A DNA stretch of 38,338 nucleotides, taken from the NCBI GenBank assembly GCA_027451445.1, contig DAIDJG010000589.1, forward strand, positions 1 to 38,338, given 5' to 3'. A program made the translations under genes and the position numbers. The notes below the pieces were generated by a model. It was not told where the DNA came from. It saw only the letters and a list, made by a program, of their open reading frames with translations, and did not search any database. Source of the stretch: Singulisphaera sp. GTDB taxonomy: Bacteria > Planctomycetota > Planctomycetia > Isosphaerales > Isosphaeraceae. This document shows positions 17,793 to 26,400 of this stretch, one piece after another (position 1 is the first letter of the stretch; every line of letters begins with the position of its first letter).

Positions 17793-18164
17793 TCAATGAG
17801 TGGGATCCGTTCCCTGATCCTCGGCTCCGTCCTCGGCCGCCTTGCGATAGCCAAGCTGGAAGGCAACCTTGAGCACCTCGCCGTGCGACGGGAATGATTT
17901 CCCCGACTGCACCTTGTAGCGCTGCATGGCGTTCATGAACTCCAGTTCGTCCTCGGTGTACTGCTTTTCGAAGGTGGTCGGATCGATCCGCCTCCGCCGT
18001 TCTTTGCGAGCACGCCGTTCCGGTTTATTCGTGGGAGCGGGGAGGCTGCCATTGGCCTCATCCCGGCGCTGACGCCAGCGACGATCGTGGAATAGCGTCC
18101 CCTCGGGAAAAGAAGAAGGATCGAATTTTGGGTCGGGGGCCAACGTCTCATCATTGTCGTTCAT
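17793..18164 (-). CDS. Small conserved planctomycete-type protein, unknown function
   Basis: A 123-aa basic/acidic protein. The N-terminal half is charged and probably disordered, with an Arg-rich patch (RRARKERRRRIDP). The C-terminal half has a compact helical module, YTEDELEFMNAMQRYK followed by FPSHGEVLKVAFQLGYRK, a pattern I have seen in small planctomycete proteins of unknown role. A winged-helix or DNA-binding role is possible but not shown. The ATG at 18164 has GAGAGGT 8 nt upstream. It converges on the Pro/Ala-rich protein gene. A direct repeat of cgagaagtgtt lies just beyond its stop (17763-17773 and 17781-17791). Confidence 0.7.
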   Translation of the reverse strand: MNDNDETLAPDPKFDPSSFPEGTLFHDRRWRQRRDEANGSLPAPTNKPERRARKERRRRIDPTTFEKQYTEDELEFMNAMQRYKVQSGKSFPSHGEVLKVAFQLGYRKAAEDGAEDQGTDPTH

Positions 18165-18695
18165 GTTCCGGACCTCTCGAAATCGCAGGTAGCGGGCATA
18201 CGCTCGGCCATGGTTTCCCTCAGGATTGGGGCCGTGTCATTTAGAACGAGCTCGCGTCGAGGCGACCCGACGTGCCCATCACCTGGCAACGTTGAGGTTT
18301 GGGTCTTGCTCTGAAGGGTTGATAGGACACACGAGCAGCAGTGTCAAAGATCGTTGCCCGGCGAAATGGTCGTGGATCCGTGGCGGAGTAGCCCCGATCG
18401 TGGGGGATCCCGAATGCTGGTCTCCGGCGACCGGGCAGGTTGCTTTCCGTATGTCATAATGATTGCTGAGGCGGAGGGGCGCTCGATCCTCGGCCGCTCC
18501 GCGAGGTCAGGGAACCCAATCGGAAACGGTGGCGCTTGCGTGCCGGCGGTCTGCCGAGGTGCCGCGACCTCATTTGATGATTGCGAACGCCGGCTTGTGA
18601 GACGGCGCTCGGTGCCGTAGATTGAAGTGTAGAAGAACGTCTGGCGCCTGGGCCGATTCAGGAGCCGGTTCCCCTTCTCCCGGGAGTGAAAGATC
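18165..18695. other. Divergent intergenic region before the TPR/STN-like gene
   Basis: A 531-bp gap between the small conserved protein (minus) and the exported TPR protein (plus). I see no gene. Short frames on both strands are Arg/Ser-rich and unsupported. It should carry the promoter of the downstream gene, whose Shine-Dalgarno GGGAG lies about 9 nt before 18696. Confidence 0.45.
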
Positions 18696-20474
18696 ATGAT
18701 CTCCACCGCGCGACTCTGGAAGAGCGTGGGAGCGTTGGCACTGGGCGGCGCCTTGCTGTCCGGCGGCCTCGCGGCTCGCGCCGCCGATGCTCCGCCGTTA
18801 TCCCAGCAACTCGCCGCGCTCGGGCGGCAGGCCCTTCAGCAGGGCCACACGGATCAAGCGAGAAAGTTCTACCGTAAAGCGCTGGAGCTCGATCCGCAAA
18901 ACGGCGAGGCCCGTCGCGCGCTGGCCGGAAAGGGGGGCGTGCTCCGAGTCGCACTCCAGGATCCCGCCGCCAAGCCCGATGACGCCAAGCCCGACGACGC
19001 CAAGCCGGACGATGCCAAGCGGGCCGACGCCAAACCGGACATGCCCGCGGAACCCGCTGACGGTGCCAAGCCGGATGCACCCGCGAACGATGCGGACGCT
19101 CCCAAGCCGGAGGCCCCGGCCGCGGACGCAATTCCCGCCGACGGCAAACCCCGCGAAGCGCACGCGACCCTCGAAGAGGACGAGCGCCTTGCGGAGGTGC
19201 GCCGGCAGCAGCTCGTGACCGACGTCGAGCAGCGCCTTCAGTTGGCCCATGACCTGGTCGCGAAGGGTGAGCCCGCAGGCGCGTTGAACACGCTGCGACT
19301 GGCCCAATCGCTGGTTCGCAGCTCCCAGCAGGTCCCGAAGGCGACGATCGACGACCTGTCCCGACGGATCGAGGCCCAGATCCTCTCAACCGTCCGGGCC
19401 GAGGAGCGGATCGATGCTCAACGCGCTGAGGCGCTTCGGAAAGAGGCACTCGCGGAGCAGCAACTGCGGGCCCTGGACGTGGATCTCCGCAACCACGACA
19501 CCGTCAATGCGATGATGATCCAGTTCGACAGCCTCATCGCTCAAGGGATCTACAACGTCCTCTACAACGGCGGCACTGGCGACATCCTCGCCGCAACCGC
19601 CCCGTTTATCGACGCGCGTCTGCTGGCGCAGAAGGCGCGGGCCATCGAACCCCAGAACCCCACTCCCCGCGCGGGAATCTTCACCGCGTCAACCGAGGGC
19701 TTCCTCGCCCAGGCGCTGGCCTTCGAGGAAATCAAAGAATACCGCTTCATGCTGACCCTGCAGGACGTCGACCGCGGCGCGGTGCCGTTCCCCGACACGA
19801 TCACGATCGAGTACCCCGAAGCCGAGTCGTGGCGGTATCTCTCCGAGAAACGGATCAAGCGCTACGGCAAAGCCGTCGACCTGCTCGACCGCGACCCGAA
19901 AACCAAGGGCATCCTGGCCAAGCTGGATGAGCCCCTCTCGATGTCGTTCCCGAACGAGACGCCACTCGAAGACGTGCTGAAGTACATCAAGCAGGCGACC
20001 CAGGGTCCCAACGACACCGGCATCCCCATCTACGTCGATCCGGTCGGCCTCCAAGAGGCCGAGAAGACGATGACGTCGCCGGTCCAGTTGGACCTGGAAG
20101 GCGTGCCTCTCAAGACAACCCTCCGCCTTCTCCTGAAGCAGTTGGGCCTCACCTACACGGTCAAGGACGGCATGCTGACGATCACCTCCGAGTCGTCCAG
20201 CGACCAGCCGACCGAAATCCGCGTCTACCCCGTGGCTGACCTTGCGATCATCCCCATGTCCCTGATGGGTGGTGGCATGGGTGGCGGTAGAGGCGGTATG
20301 GGCGGCGGTATGATGGGCGGTGGTATGGGTGGTGGTATGATGGGCGGTATGGGCGGCGGTATGGGCGGTATGATGGGCGGCATGGGCGGCGGTATGGGCG
20401 GCATGGGTATGATGTCCGTACCGCCCGAAGATCCGGACGCCACCGACGGCTTCAGTCAAAAAAAAAGCAACTAG
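18696..20474 (+). CDS. Exported TPR / STN-like domain protein with Gly-Met-rich tail (first frame of an interrupted gene)
   Basis: A 592-aa protein in its own frame. Residues 1-~30 are a signal peptide. A TPR hairpin lies at ~37-70 (GHTDQARKFYRKALELDPQNGEARRAL), then a repeat-rich acidic linker (KPDDA repeats, ~92-150) and a helical, Gln/Ala-rich region. Residues ~403-500 resemble a secretin/TonB short N-terminal (STN) module: a PLSMSFPNETPLEDVLKYI segment and a VPLKTTLRLLLKQLGLTYTV segment followed by a beta strand. Residues ~523-573 are almost pure Gly/Met. The frame ends SQKKSN at a run of nine A residues, and the next frame continues without a stop to 21832. The ATG at 18696 has GGGAG about 9 nt upstream. 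A role in the cell envelope is inferred from the signal peptide and STN-like module. Confidence 0.82.
   Translation: MISTARLWKSVGALALGGALLSGGLAARAADAPPLSQQLAALGRQALQQGHTDQARKFYRKALELDPQNGEARRALAGKGGVLRVALQDPAAKPDDAKPDDAKPDDAKRADAKPDMPAEPADGAKPDAPANDADAPKPEAPAADAIPADGKPREAHATLEEDERLAEVRRQQLVTDVEQRLQLAHDLVAKGEPAGALNTLRLAQSLVRSSQQVPKATIDDLSRRIEAQILSTVRAEERIDAQRAEALRKEALAEQQLRALDVDLRNHDTVNAMMIQFDSLIAQGIYNVLYNGGTGDILAATAPFIDARLLAQKARAIEPQNPTPRAGIFTASTEGFLAQALAFEEIKEYRFMLTLQDVDRGAVPFPDTITIEYPEAESWRYLSEKRIKRYGKAVDLLDRDPKTKGILAKLDEPLSMSFPNETPLEDVLKYIKQATQGPNDTGIPIYVDPVGLQEAEKTMTSPVQLDLEGVPLKTTLRLLLKQLGLTYTVKDGMLTITSESSSDQPTEIRVYPVADLAIIPMSLMGGGMGGGRGGMGGGMMGGGMGGGMMGGMGGGMGGMMGGMGGGMGGMGMMSVPPEDPDATDGFSQKKSN
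18972..19031 (+). repeat. Four tandem 15-bp units encoding KPDDA-type repeats
   Basis: Units of the form aagcccgaygacgcc repeat at 18972, 18987, 19002 and 19017 with a few substitutions, followed by a partial fifth. They encode a disordered acidic linker in the host protein. Such arrays can change length by replication slippage. Confidence 0.8.
20263..20415 (+). repeat. Gly/Met-coding low-complexity repeat
   Basis: Short units of the type atgggcggyggt repeat throughout, encoding MGGG and MGG blocks with a single Arg. This is the C-terminal tail of the first frame of the interrupted gene. The methionine content could allow metal binding or oxidation sensitivity, but this is speculation. Confidence 0.85.
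20458..20466 (+). other. A9 slippery tract at the frame junction
   Basis: Nine consecutive A residues followed by G. In the first frame the codons are caa aaa aaa agc aac tag, so a stop comes within 20 nt of the tract start. Slipping by -1, or adding one A in the transcript, gives aag caa cta gag and enters the frame that is open to 21832. Tracts of nine or more A are known substrates for transcriptional slippage, and A AAA AAA is also a possible -1 ribosomal slip site. A weak G5/C5 hairpin (20488-20492 with 20505-20509) lies 22 nt downstream. An assembly indel in the homopolymer is the main alternative. Confidence 0.7.
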
Positions 20475-21832
20475 AGAAAGCCACGCAGGGGGCGTTTGGT
20501 AACTCCCCCGGTCGGACCTCCAGCCCGGGACTGGGCGGCAACTCGCCGTCCGGTCCCGGTGCCGTTTCCGGGGCGGCTAACAAGGCGGGCAAACCGGGCC
20601 GAGACGCGCTTCCAGCGATCCGTGGTGCAGCTCCTGCCGAAGCGCCCAAGGGCCTTATCCCTATTCAGGGTGGCCGGGGCAATGTCGCCGGAGCTCGCCC
20701 TGCGCACATCAGTCCTTGGAAATTCTGGTCAGACTACTACAAATCCAACCGCCATAAGCCAAGCGCCAAACAATTCAAAGATCCCGAACTCCAGGAGCTG
20801 AAGGACCTTGCCGAAACATTGCGGCTTCTGAACGCCAACAAAAAACACGCCGACGTTCAGGCCGCTTTGACGGCCTATATGCAAAATCGACCAAAGATGA
20901 TTCAGCCGTGGATGTACGATGCGCTCGCACAGTCGATCAAGTTGAACCGCGGCAGGGAGGAAGACGTCAAGCTATATCTTGGCTACGCAGCGGACGCAGC
21001 GAAGATCAGCAAGAACCCCACCTATCTCGTCAGCGCGGCGGACATGCTTTTTCTCAACGGTGACTACGGCCGTGTCGGACCGTTGCTCGATGAAGCCATG
21101 GTCATGGTGCCGCATGAAGCCAATCCGATGATCATGTCGCTCAATCTAGCTCTGAAAACAAAAGATCCCAAGCGGATGGCCGACTCCGCCGAGAAACTGC
21201 TCGCCCTGGGCTGGCCGGGGCAAGACGACCGCGTGCGAGGCGACACCCGGCGCATGGTGGAAGCGCTGGCCAAGTCCCTCCGCGAAGGGGACCGCTCCCA
21301 CGAAGCCGACGAGCTGCTCAATCACCTCGCCGAGTCCGAGGCACGCGATATCTACATCCGCCTCACGTGGCAAGGTGACGCCGGCTTCGATCTCGTGGTG
21401 GACGAACCGTTCGAAGCCACGGCCCGCTACAGCGCGCCTCGCACCGTGCTTGGCGGCTCCATCATCAAGAGCGGGTACGGCAAGCACCCTGAAGACGTCT
21501 ACGTCTGTCCTCGTGCCTTCGACGGCGAGTACGGAATTCGGATTCAAACGCTCTACAACAACCCGGAGAAGCCAGCGTCGAACGTGACGCTGGAGATCAT
21601 CCTGCACGAAGGAACCGCACAGGAGTCGAAAGAGAAGCGCGTCATCACTGCGAAAGGGGATGAGACCGGTCCGATTGTCGTGAAGCTCGCCGGCGGGCGC
21701 CGCAAAACGACGCTACCCTTCATCACACCGAGGTTCGTGGTCCCGCACCAGATGGCTGACCCCAAGCCCGGTACGCCCAAGGCCAAGGACGCGCCGAGCC
21801 AGGCGAAGGGAAACAAGCCGGAATCGCGGTGA
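20465..21832 (+). CDS. Downstream part of the interrupted gene: TPR-like region and beta-rich C-terminal domain
   Basis: This frame is open continuously from within the A9 tract and encodes 455 residues. A Gly/Pro/Ser-rich linker runs to about 20710. A conserved-looking segment follows (SPWKFWSDYYKSNRHKP), then helical repeats resembling TPRs (~20790-21350), and a beta-rich C-terminal domain with RLTWQGDAGFDLVVDEP and DVYVCPRAFDGEYGIRI, ending in a Lys/Pro tail. No ATG or GTG occurs in this frame between the tract and ATG 20879; the only candidate before that is TTG at 20819, which would cut off the conserved start. I therefore read it as the second half of the 18696 gene, joined by slippage or split by an indel. 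The total would be about 1,047 aa. Its partner on the other strand is dnaB, convergent. Confidence 0.72.
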   Translation, partial: KQLEKATQGAFGNSPGRTSSPGLGGNSPSGPGAVSGAANKAGKPGRDALPAIRGAAPAEAPKGLIPIQGGRGNVAGARPAHISPWKFWSDYYKSNRHKPSAKQFKDPELQELKDLAETLRLLNANKKHADVQAALTAYMQNRPKMIQPWMYDALAQSIKLNRGREEDVKLYLGYAADAAKISKNPTYLVSAADMLFLNGDYGRVGPLLDEAMVMVPHEANPMIMSLNLALKTKDPKRMADSAEKLLALGWPGQDDRVRGDTRRMVEALAKSLREGDRSHEADELLNHLAESEARDIYIRLTWQGDAGFDLVVDEPFEATARYSAPRTVLGGSIIKSGYGKHPEDVYVCPRAFDGEYGIRIQTLYNNPEKPASNVTLEIILHEGTAQESKEKRVITAKGDETGPIVVKLAGGRRKTTLPFITPRFVVPHQMADPKPGTPKAKDAPSQAKGNKPESR

Positions 21833-21874
21833 GCCGCGTTACGGCTCAAAGTGACGGGATTGGATCACGGATTC

Positions 21875-21985
21875 ATGGCAGATGGCAGATGCAAGATGGC
21901 ACATGAAGAATGACTCATAGACAAGCGACGCAAAGCGATCCGACTTTCGCATTAACGCCACCGTTCTTCATCTGCCATCTGCCAT
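21875..21985. repeat. 17-bp inverted repeat between convergent genes
   Basis: atggcagatggcagatg (21875-21891) and its exact reverse complement (21969-21985) flank a 77-nt spacer that also contains a paired atgaagaa/ttcttcat (21903-21910, 21964-21971). It lies between the convergent stops at 21832 and 22034. It could fold in the RNA of either strand and act as a transcript-end structure, or be a repeat element. Confidence 0.7.
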
Positions 21986-22033
21986 CCGTTCTTCCAGGAC
22001 CGTCGTCCTGCCCGCACCAGATCAGGCTTCCGT

Positions 22034-23446
22034 TCAAAACACCGGGCCGTCGGTGGGATCAGCGACCGTGGAAAGATTCTCGAATCGAGTGATACTCTTC
22101 TGGAACGCGACCTTCACGGTATCGGTCGCTCCGTTGCGGTTTTTCGTGAGGATGAGCTCAGCGATCCCCGGCTGGTCGTTCACGTCGTAGTACTCGGGCC
22201 GGTGGACCATCAGGACGATGTCCGCGTCCTGCTCAATGGCACCTGACTCGCGCAAGTCGGCCATTCGCGGACGACGGTCCTCGCGGTTCTCAACCGCTCG
22301 GTTGAGCTGAGAGAGCGCGATGACGGGCACGTGCAGCTCTTTCGCCAGCGTCTTGAGCCGGCGACTGATCTTGGCGATCTGCTCTTGCCGGCTGTCGCGC
22401 GACTCTTCAGCGTCGATGAGCTGGATGTAATCGACCACGATGAGACCGAGCTTCTGCCTCATCATCAGCCGTCGGGCGTTCGCGGCGATTTGGAGCATCG
22501 TCCGCGCTGCGGTGTCGTCGATGAAGATCGGCGCATCGCCGAGCTCCTTGTATGCCTTGCCCAGCGCGGCCATTTCGCGCGTGCCGAGATTCCGGCCAGT
22601 GCGGAGGTTATGGCCATCAACCCGGGAGCGAGAACAGAGCAAGCGCTCTGCGAGCTCGATCTTACCCATTTCGAGGCTGACGAAGAGGACGGCGGTCTTG
22701 TTCTGGATCGCGGCGTGATCGCAGATATTTAGCGCCAATGCCGTTTTTCCCATGCTCGGCCGCGCCGCCAGGATAACGAGCTGGTTCGGCTGGAAACCGC
22801 CTGTGATGTCGTCCAGGTCGAAGAATCCGGACGCAACCCCGGTGATTGGGTGTTGCGACTCAGAGCGCAGGGCGATCCGCTCCATCGCCTCGGTCACGAC
22901 ATCCTTGATCTCGACCGTGTCGCCTTTGGTCTGATCTTCGGCGATCGCAAAGACTTTCCGCTCGGCCGATTCAAGCAGTTCGGCGGCCGTGAATTGGTTG
23001 GAGTACCCGTCGCGCAGAATCTCGTTCGACGCTTCGATCAGAAGACGCTGGATTGCCTTTTCACGGACGATCTGCGCGTGGAATTTCACGTTCGCGGCGT
23101 GAGGAACCGCGTTGACCAACTGTGCGAGCGTCTCGTCCCCACCGACCACCTTGAACTGATCGCGCTGGATCAACTCTTCCGCTAACGTGAGCGTATCGAT
23201 CGCTTTCCGCTTGTCGTAGATGTCGAGCATCGCGCGGAAAATGATTTGATGCGTGTCGCGATAGAAGTCTTTCTCATTGAGAAACACGACGATCTCGTGC
23301 AGGACGTCGTTGTCCAGCAGGATCCCGCCCAGCACGCTCTGTTCTGCTTCGAGGTTTTGCGGTGGCAGGCGATCGAAGAGCGCGGAGGGCTCCGCCTTGG
23401 TGCCGCGATGCGACCCGTTGCCGTTGCCGGAAGGAAGGGACGACAT
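22034..23446 (-). CDS. Replicative DNA helicase DnaB
   Basis: A 470-aa hexameric helicase that unwinds DNA ahead of the replication fork. The N-terminal primase-interaction domain (~28-130, PQNLEAEQSVLGGILLD) is followed by the RecA-fold ATPase with Walker A ARPSMGKT (228-235) and the conserved FVSLEM (255-260), VVDYIQLI and LSQLNRAVE blocks. Length is normal and there is no intein. The ATG at 23446 has AAGGAG 12 nt upstream. It is the last gene of the rplY-pth-rpsF-ssb-rplI-dnaB series, about 245 bp after rplI. The coupling to rplI and ssb is conserved in many bacteria. Confidence 0.96.
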   Translation of the reverse strand: MSSLPSGNGNGSHRGTKAEPSALFDRLPPQNLEAEQSVLGGILLDNDVLHEIVVFLNEKDFYRDTHQIIFRAMLDIYDKRKAIDTLTLAEELIQRDQFKVVGGDETLAQLVNAVPHAANVKFHAQIVREKAIQRLLIEASNEILRDGYSNQFTAAELLESAERKVFAIAEDQTKGDTVEIKDVVTEAMERIALRSESQHPITGVASGFFDLDDITGGFQPNQLVILAARPSMGKTALALNICDHAAIQNKTAVLFVSLEMGKIELAERLLCSRSRVDGHNLRTGRNLGTREMAALGKAYKELGDAPIFIDDTAARTMLQIAANARRLMMRQKLGLIVVDYIQLIDAEESRDSRQEQIAKISRRLKTLAKELHVPVIALSQLNRAVENREDRRPRMADLRESGAIEQDADIVLMVHRPEYYDVNDQPGIAELILTKNRNGATDTVKVAFQKSITRFENLSTVADPTDGPVF

Positions 23447-23692
23447 GGTCGAGGGAGACTCCTTGCGAGCGAGCCGGGAACCAAAGGCCGACCCGGCGGG
23501 GCGCTCCTCAAGGGGCGATCGCGTGGAAGCGCTCTCGACGACGTCGGTGCGCGGAAGGGCTCAGCGGGACGGCTGTATCTGAACAATCGTATCGACCAAG
23601 ACGCAACCTGATCATCAACGAATTTTACCCGGTCGATGCGCGCCTCATCCAGGACACACGCCGACCGGGTAGACGCAATTGCTCACGCAGCC

Positions 23693-24343
23693 TCAACTCG
23701 CAGCTTCTTCGGAGTGGGTCGGGACGACCCAAAGCTTGACCTCGGTATCGACGTCCTGACCGAGTGAGATCTTGATGGTATAGAGGCCAAGCTCCTTGAG
23801 CGGGCCTTCGATTTTTACGTTGTCGGCCTCGATCGGGAAGCTGTCGGTGCGCAGGGCAGCGGCAATCTGCTCGGCATTCACCGAGCCATAAAGGTGCCCT
23901 TCGGCGTTCGCATTCGCTTCGATCGTGAGCGAGCGCTGCGCGATCTGGGCCGCGAGGTTCAGAAGGTCCGCGCGGCGAGCCTCTTCCAGCGCACGGAGGC
24001 GCTGGCGGTGTTTCTCAACGATGCGCAGGTTGTGCGGCGTGGCAAAGGTGGCAAGCCCTTGCGGCAGCAAATAGTTGCGCGCGAATCCGGGACGCACCTT
24101 GACCAGTTCGCCCGGATGTCCCAGGTGGGGCACGTCGTGAGTCAAGAGGACCTGCATATGCCCATCCTTTGCGCGCATCGGATGGTTCTTGCGGCGCTCC
24201 ACACCCGGCTGGCGAACCTCGGGCACCAGAGCGGCCGTCGCCTTGTGTCGGGCCGCCTCGGCGGCCTTCTTGGCTGTCGTCGACGCCTTTTGCTTGACCT
24301 TCGCCTTGGCCTTGGCCGGTTTCTTGTCGGTCATCTTGGCCAT
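23693..24343 (-). CDS. 50S ribosomal protein L9 with N-terminal Lys/Ala-rich extension
   Basis: The L9 core starts at residue 63 (MQVLLTHDVPHLGHPGELVKV), with the linker helix and C-terminal RNA-binding domain following. Before it lie about 62 residues rich in Lys and Ala (KKPAKAKAKVKQKASTTAKKAAEAA), like a histone-H1-type tail. The ATG at 24343 has AGGAG about 10 nt upstream, so the long form is likely made. The core ATG (24157) also has AAAGGA 7 nt upstream, so a short form of standard length could be made from the same mRNA. It lies between ssb and dnaB as in many bacteria. Confidence 0.93.
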   Translation of the reverse strand: MAKMTDKKPAKAKAKVKQKASTTAKKAAEAARHKATAALVPEVRQPGVERRKNHPMRAKDGHMQVLLTHDVPHLGHPGELVKVRPGFARNYLLPQGLATFATPHNLRIVEKHRQRLRALEEARRADLLNLAAQIAQRSLTIEANANAEGHLYGSVNAEQIAAALRTDSFPIEADNVKIEGPLKELGLYTIKISLGQDVDTEVKLWVVPTHSEEAAS

Positions 24344-24492
24344 AGTTCACTCACTCCTGCGCTAGTGGGGTGGCGAGAAGGTCGAAGTCCGACGCTCAGC
24401 CGTTCCCGGGTCGAAATCAAAGGGTTCGCGGGGCAGGCCAAGCCCACCCATACTCAATACCGGTCGTCAGTGGGCCTCAACCCACTTCCCAA

Positions 24493-25029
24493 TCAGAATG
24501 GAATGTCCTCATCACCCCCATCGGGTTCTGGGGACCGATGGCTCGGAGGCGCGCTGTTCGTAGGCGGATAACTGGAGCGGGAAGGTCCATTGCTCGAGGT
24601 GCGTGGCTCGCCGCTGCTCATGCCGCGACGAGGCGGGGGAACCTCACGGGCCGCCGGTGGACCGTAGTCCGAATCAGAGCCGCCTGAATCGTCGCGACGG
24701 CTATCCAGAAACTGCACGTTCTCGGCCAGCACCTTCAGCTTTGTCCGCTTCTCACCGGTGTTCTTGTCGTTCCAGCTCTCCATGCGAATCGAGCCTTCGA
24801 CATGCACGGGACGTCCCTTCTTGAGATACTGGCAGCAGTTTTCCGCTTGCCGTTCCCAGACGGTGACGTCGATGAATGTCGCTTCCTCGCGCCGTTCGCC
24901 TTCCTTCGTGGTGTAATAGCGGTTCATCGCCAGCCGAAGGTCCGTGACCGCCGACCCGTTGGGCGTGTACCGCAGCTCAGGGTCGTGCGTCAGGTTGCCG
25001 ATCAGAAAAACTTTGTTCAAACTGGCCAT
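24493..25029 (-). CDS. Single-stranded DNA-binding protein SSB
   Basis: A 178-aa protein with an N-terminal OB fold (SLNKVFLIGNLTHDPELRYTPNG, ..TFIDVTVWERQAE.., KKGRPVHVEGSIRMESW) and a disordered Ser/Pro/Gly-rich tail ending in the acidic tip DEDIPF, the conserved docking site for partner proteins. It coats ssDNA at replication and repair sites. The ATG at 25029 (MASLNKVF) has GGAGG 9 nt upstream, better than the in-frame start at 25047. It is between rpsF and rplI; the rpsR gene often found here is missing. Confidence 0.96.
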   Translation of the reverse strand: MASLNKVFLIGNLTHDPELRYTPNGSAVTDLRLAMNRYYTTKEGERREEATFIDVTVWERQAENCCQYLKKGRPVHVEGSIRMESWNDKNTGEKRTKLKVLAENVQFLDSRRDDSGGSDSDYGPPAAREVPPPRRGMSSGEPRTSSNGPSRSSYPPTNSAPPSHRSPEPDGGDEDIPF

Positions 25030-25249
25030 CGCCTGATCCCTCCCCAAAAAATGGGGGTGCGCCGGTCCCTCAAACCTCCGCTGCGTCGGACGGGCGTAAA
25101 CGGTTGTTCCCTACCGCGAAGTTACCAGATTCCCCGTCGGCACACAAGTGTCAACAAACAGAACATCCATGCTCATCACGGATTGAGCGGCCGGTCGGTG
25201 GGCCGAGGGACGCGGCGGGAATCAACCGAGAGTCCGTGGACGGCCAGAC

Positions 25250-25669
25250 TCAGTCGTCGCGGCGACGGCGTCGAGGACGCTCGTCCATTTCTTCGTCGCG
25301 GCCACGGCCCTGAGCTTCCTCGGCCTCGATGCTCGGGGTCGAAGTCATGGCCTGATTGACCAGGTGGTCGGCCAGCTTCGGGTGGACTTTCAGGACCAGC
25401 TCACGGAGGATCACTTCGCTCAGATGACAGTCGGCGACGATCTCCCGGAGCTCAGCGCCGTCGGTCTTGAAGTAGGTCAGAAGGTACGTACCCTTCTTGT
25501 GCCCGTTGACCGAGTAGGCCAGCCTGCGCTCGTCCCACTGGCGGCTCGCAACGATCTCGGACTGGTGCTTCGTCAAGATGTCATGCACATGCTTGACCGC
25601 GTCGTCCCAGGAGGCAGCGACCTTCGAGCTGTCCAGCAAAAACATCCCTTCATACATGTTTACGGGCAA
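25250..25669 (-). CDS. 30S ribosomal protein S6
   Basis: A 139-aa protein with the standard S6 fold (YEGMFLLDSS...ERRLAYSVNGHKKGTYLLTYF, HLSEVILRELVLKV) and an Arg/Asp/Glu-rich C-terminal tail. The start is TTG at 25669: GAGGAG lies 7 nt upstream and the N-terminus MPVN-x-YEG matches the family pattern. The alternative ATG at 25657 would be 19 nt from that site. S6 binds 16S rRNA together with S18, whose gene is not in this window. Confidence 0.95.
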   Translation of the reverse strand: MPVNMYEGMFLLDSSKVAASWDDAVKHVHDILTKHQSEIVASRQWDERRLAYSVNGHKKGTYLLTYFKTDGAELREIVADCHLSEVILRELVLKVHPKLADHLVNQAMTSTPSIEAEEAQGRGRDEEMDERPRRRRRDD

Positions 25670-25771
25670 GTTCGGGCTCCTCGGAATTCAAGTCGTCGGA
25701 AGACGGTAATCATCGTTCGATCAGAGCGTTGCAGCCGGTTTCGACGGACGCCTCGCCGGCCTCTTCGCGGA

Positions 25772-26350
25772 TCATTTCTCGGCCGTTGCCGGCCCGTTGA
25801 ATCGGTTCATTGCGGCGTCAAGGCCCTGCGAGGCCCAGACAGCAACAGCTTGCGACGCCAGAATCAGGGCGTCATCGATCACGGCACGTTCGGTAGGACG
25901 GAAACGGCTGAGCACAAAGTCGGCGGCATCGACGGCCCAGCGCTCACCGATGCCGATCCGGAGCCGGGGATACTGGTCCGTCCCCAGGTGGGCCGCCACG
26001 TCCCGCAAGCCCTTCTGTCCGCCGTCGGAACCACCACCGCGAATTCGGAGCTTGCCCAACGGCAGGGACAGATCATCGCAAATCACGATCAGATCCGACA
26101 CATCAAGCTTATAAAACCGAACCGCTTGACTGACCGAACGACCGCTAAGGTTCATGAACGTTTCGGGCTTGAGCAGCAACACGCGGCGGAAGTCGATTTC
26201 CGTCTCCGCGACGAGCCCATCGAACTTCCGCGAGAATTTCGCTCCCGAGCCGCCGGCGGCGAGCCGATCGACCACGTCGAAGCCGATGTTATGCCGCGTT
26301 CCCTCGTACTTGCTGCCCGGATTGCCCAGGCCGACGACCAGTTTCATCAT
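25772..26350 (-). CDS. Peptidyl-tRNA hydrolase
   Basis: A 192-aa enzyme that frees tRNA from prematurely released peptidyl-tRNA. It shows the family blocks KLVVGLGNPGSKYEGTRHNIGF with catalytic His20, KPETFMNLSG, VICDDLSLPLGKLRIR and the substrate-binding GGSDGGQKGLRDV, in which Gln-Lys stands where many relatives have His-Asn. Start is one of two adjacent ATG codons at 26350/26347. It follows rplY directly (50-bp gap), a common pairing, and precedes rpsF by about 100 bp. Confidence 0.95.
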   Translation of the reverse strand: MMKLVVGLGNPGSKYEGTRHNIGFDVVDRLAAGGSGAKFSRKFDGLVAETEIDFRRVLLLKPETFMNLSGRSVSQAVRFYKLDVSDLIVICDDLSLPLGKLRIRGGGSDGGQKGLRDVAAHLGTDQYPRLRIGIGERWAVDAADFVLSRFRPTERAVIDDALILASQAVAVWASQGLDAAMNRFNGPATAEK

Positions 26351-26400
26351 TCCCTCGTCGGACCAGTCCCCCAGCGCGAGGGCGGAGCCTACCGAAACCG

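Noticed and set aside
20488-20509. G5/C5 hairpin downstream of the A9 tract as a frameshift stimulator
   Set aside because: It begins 22 nt after the tract, too far for a typical -1 ribosomal frameshift stimulator, and has only five pairs; not used as evidence for ribosomal slippage.
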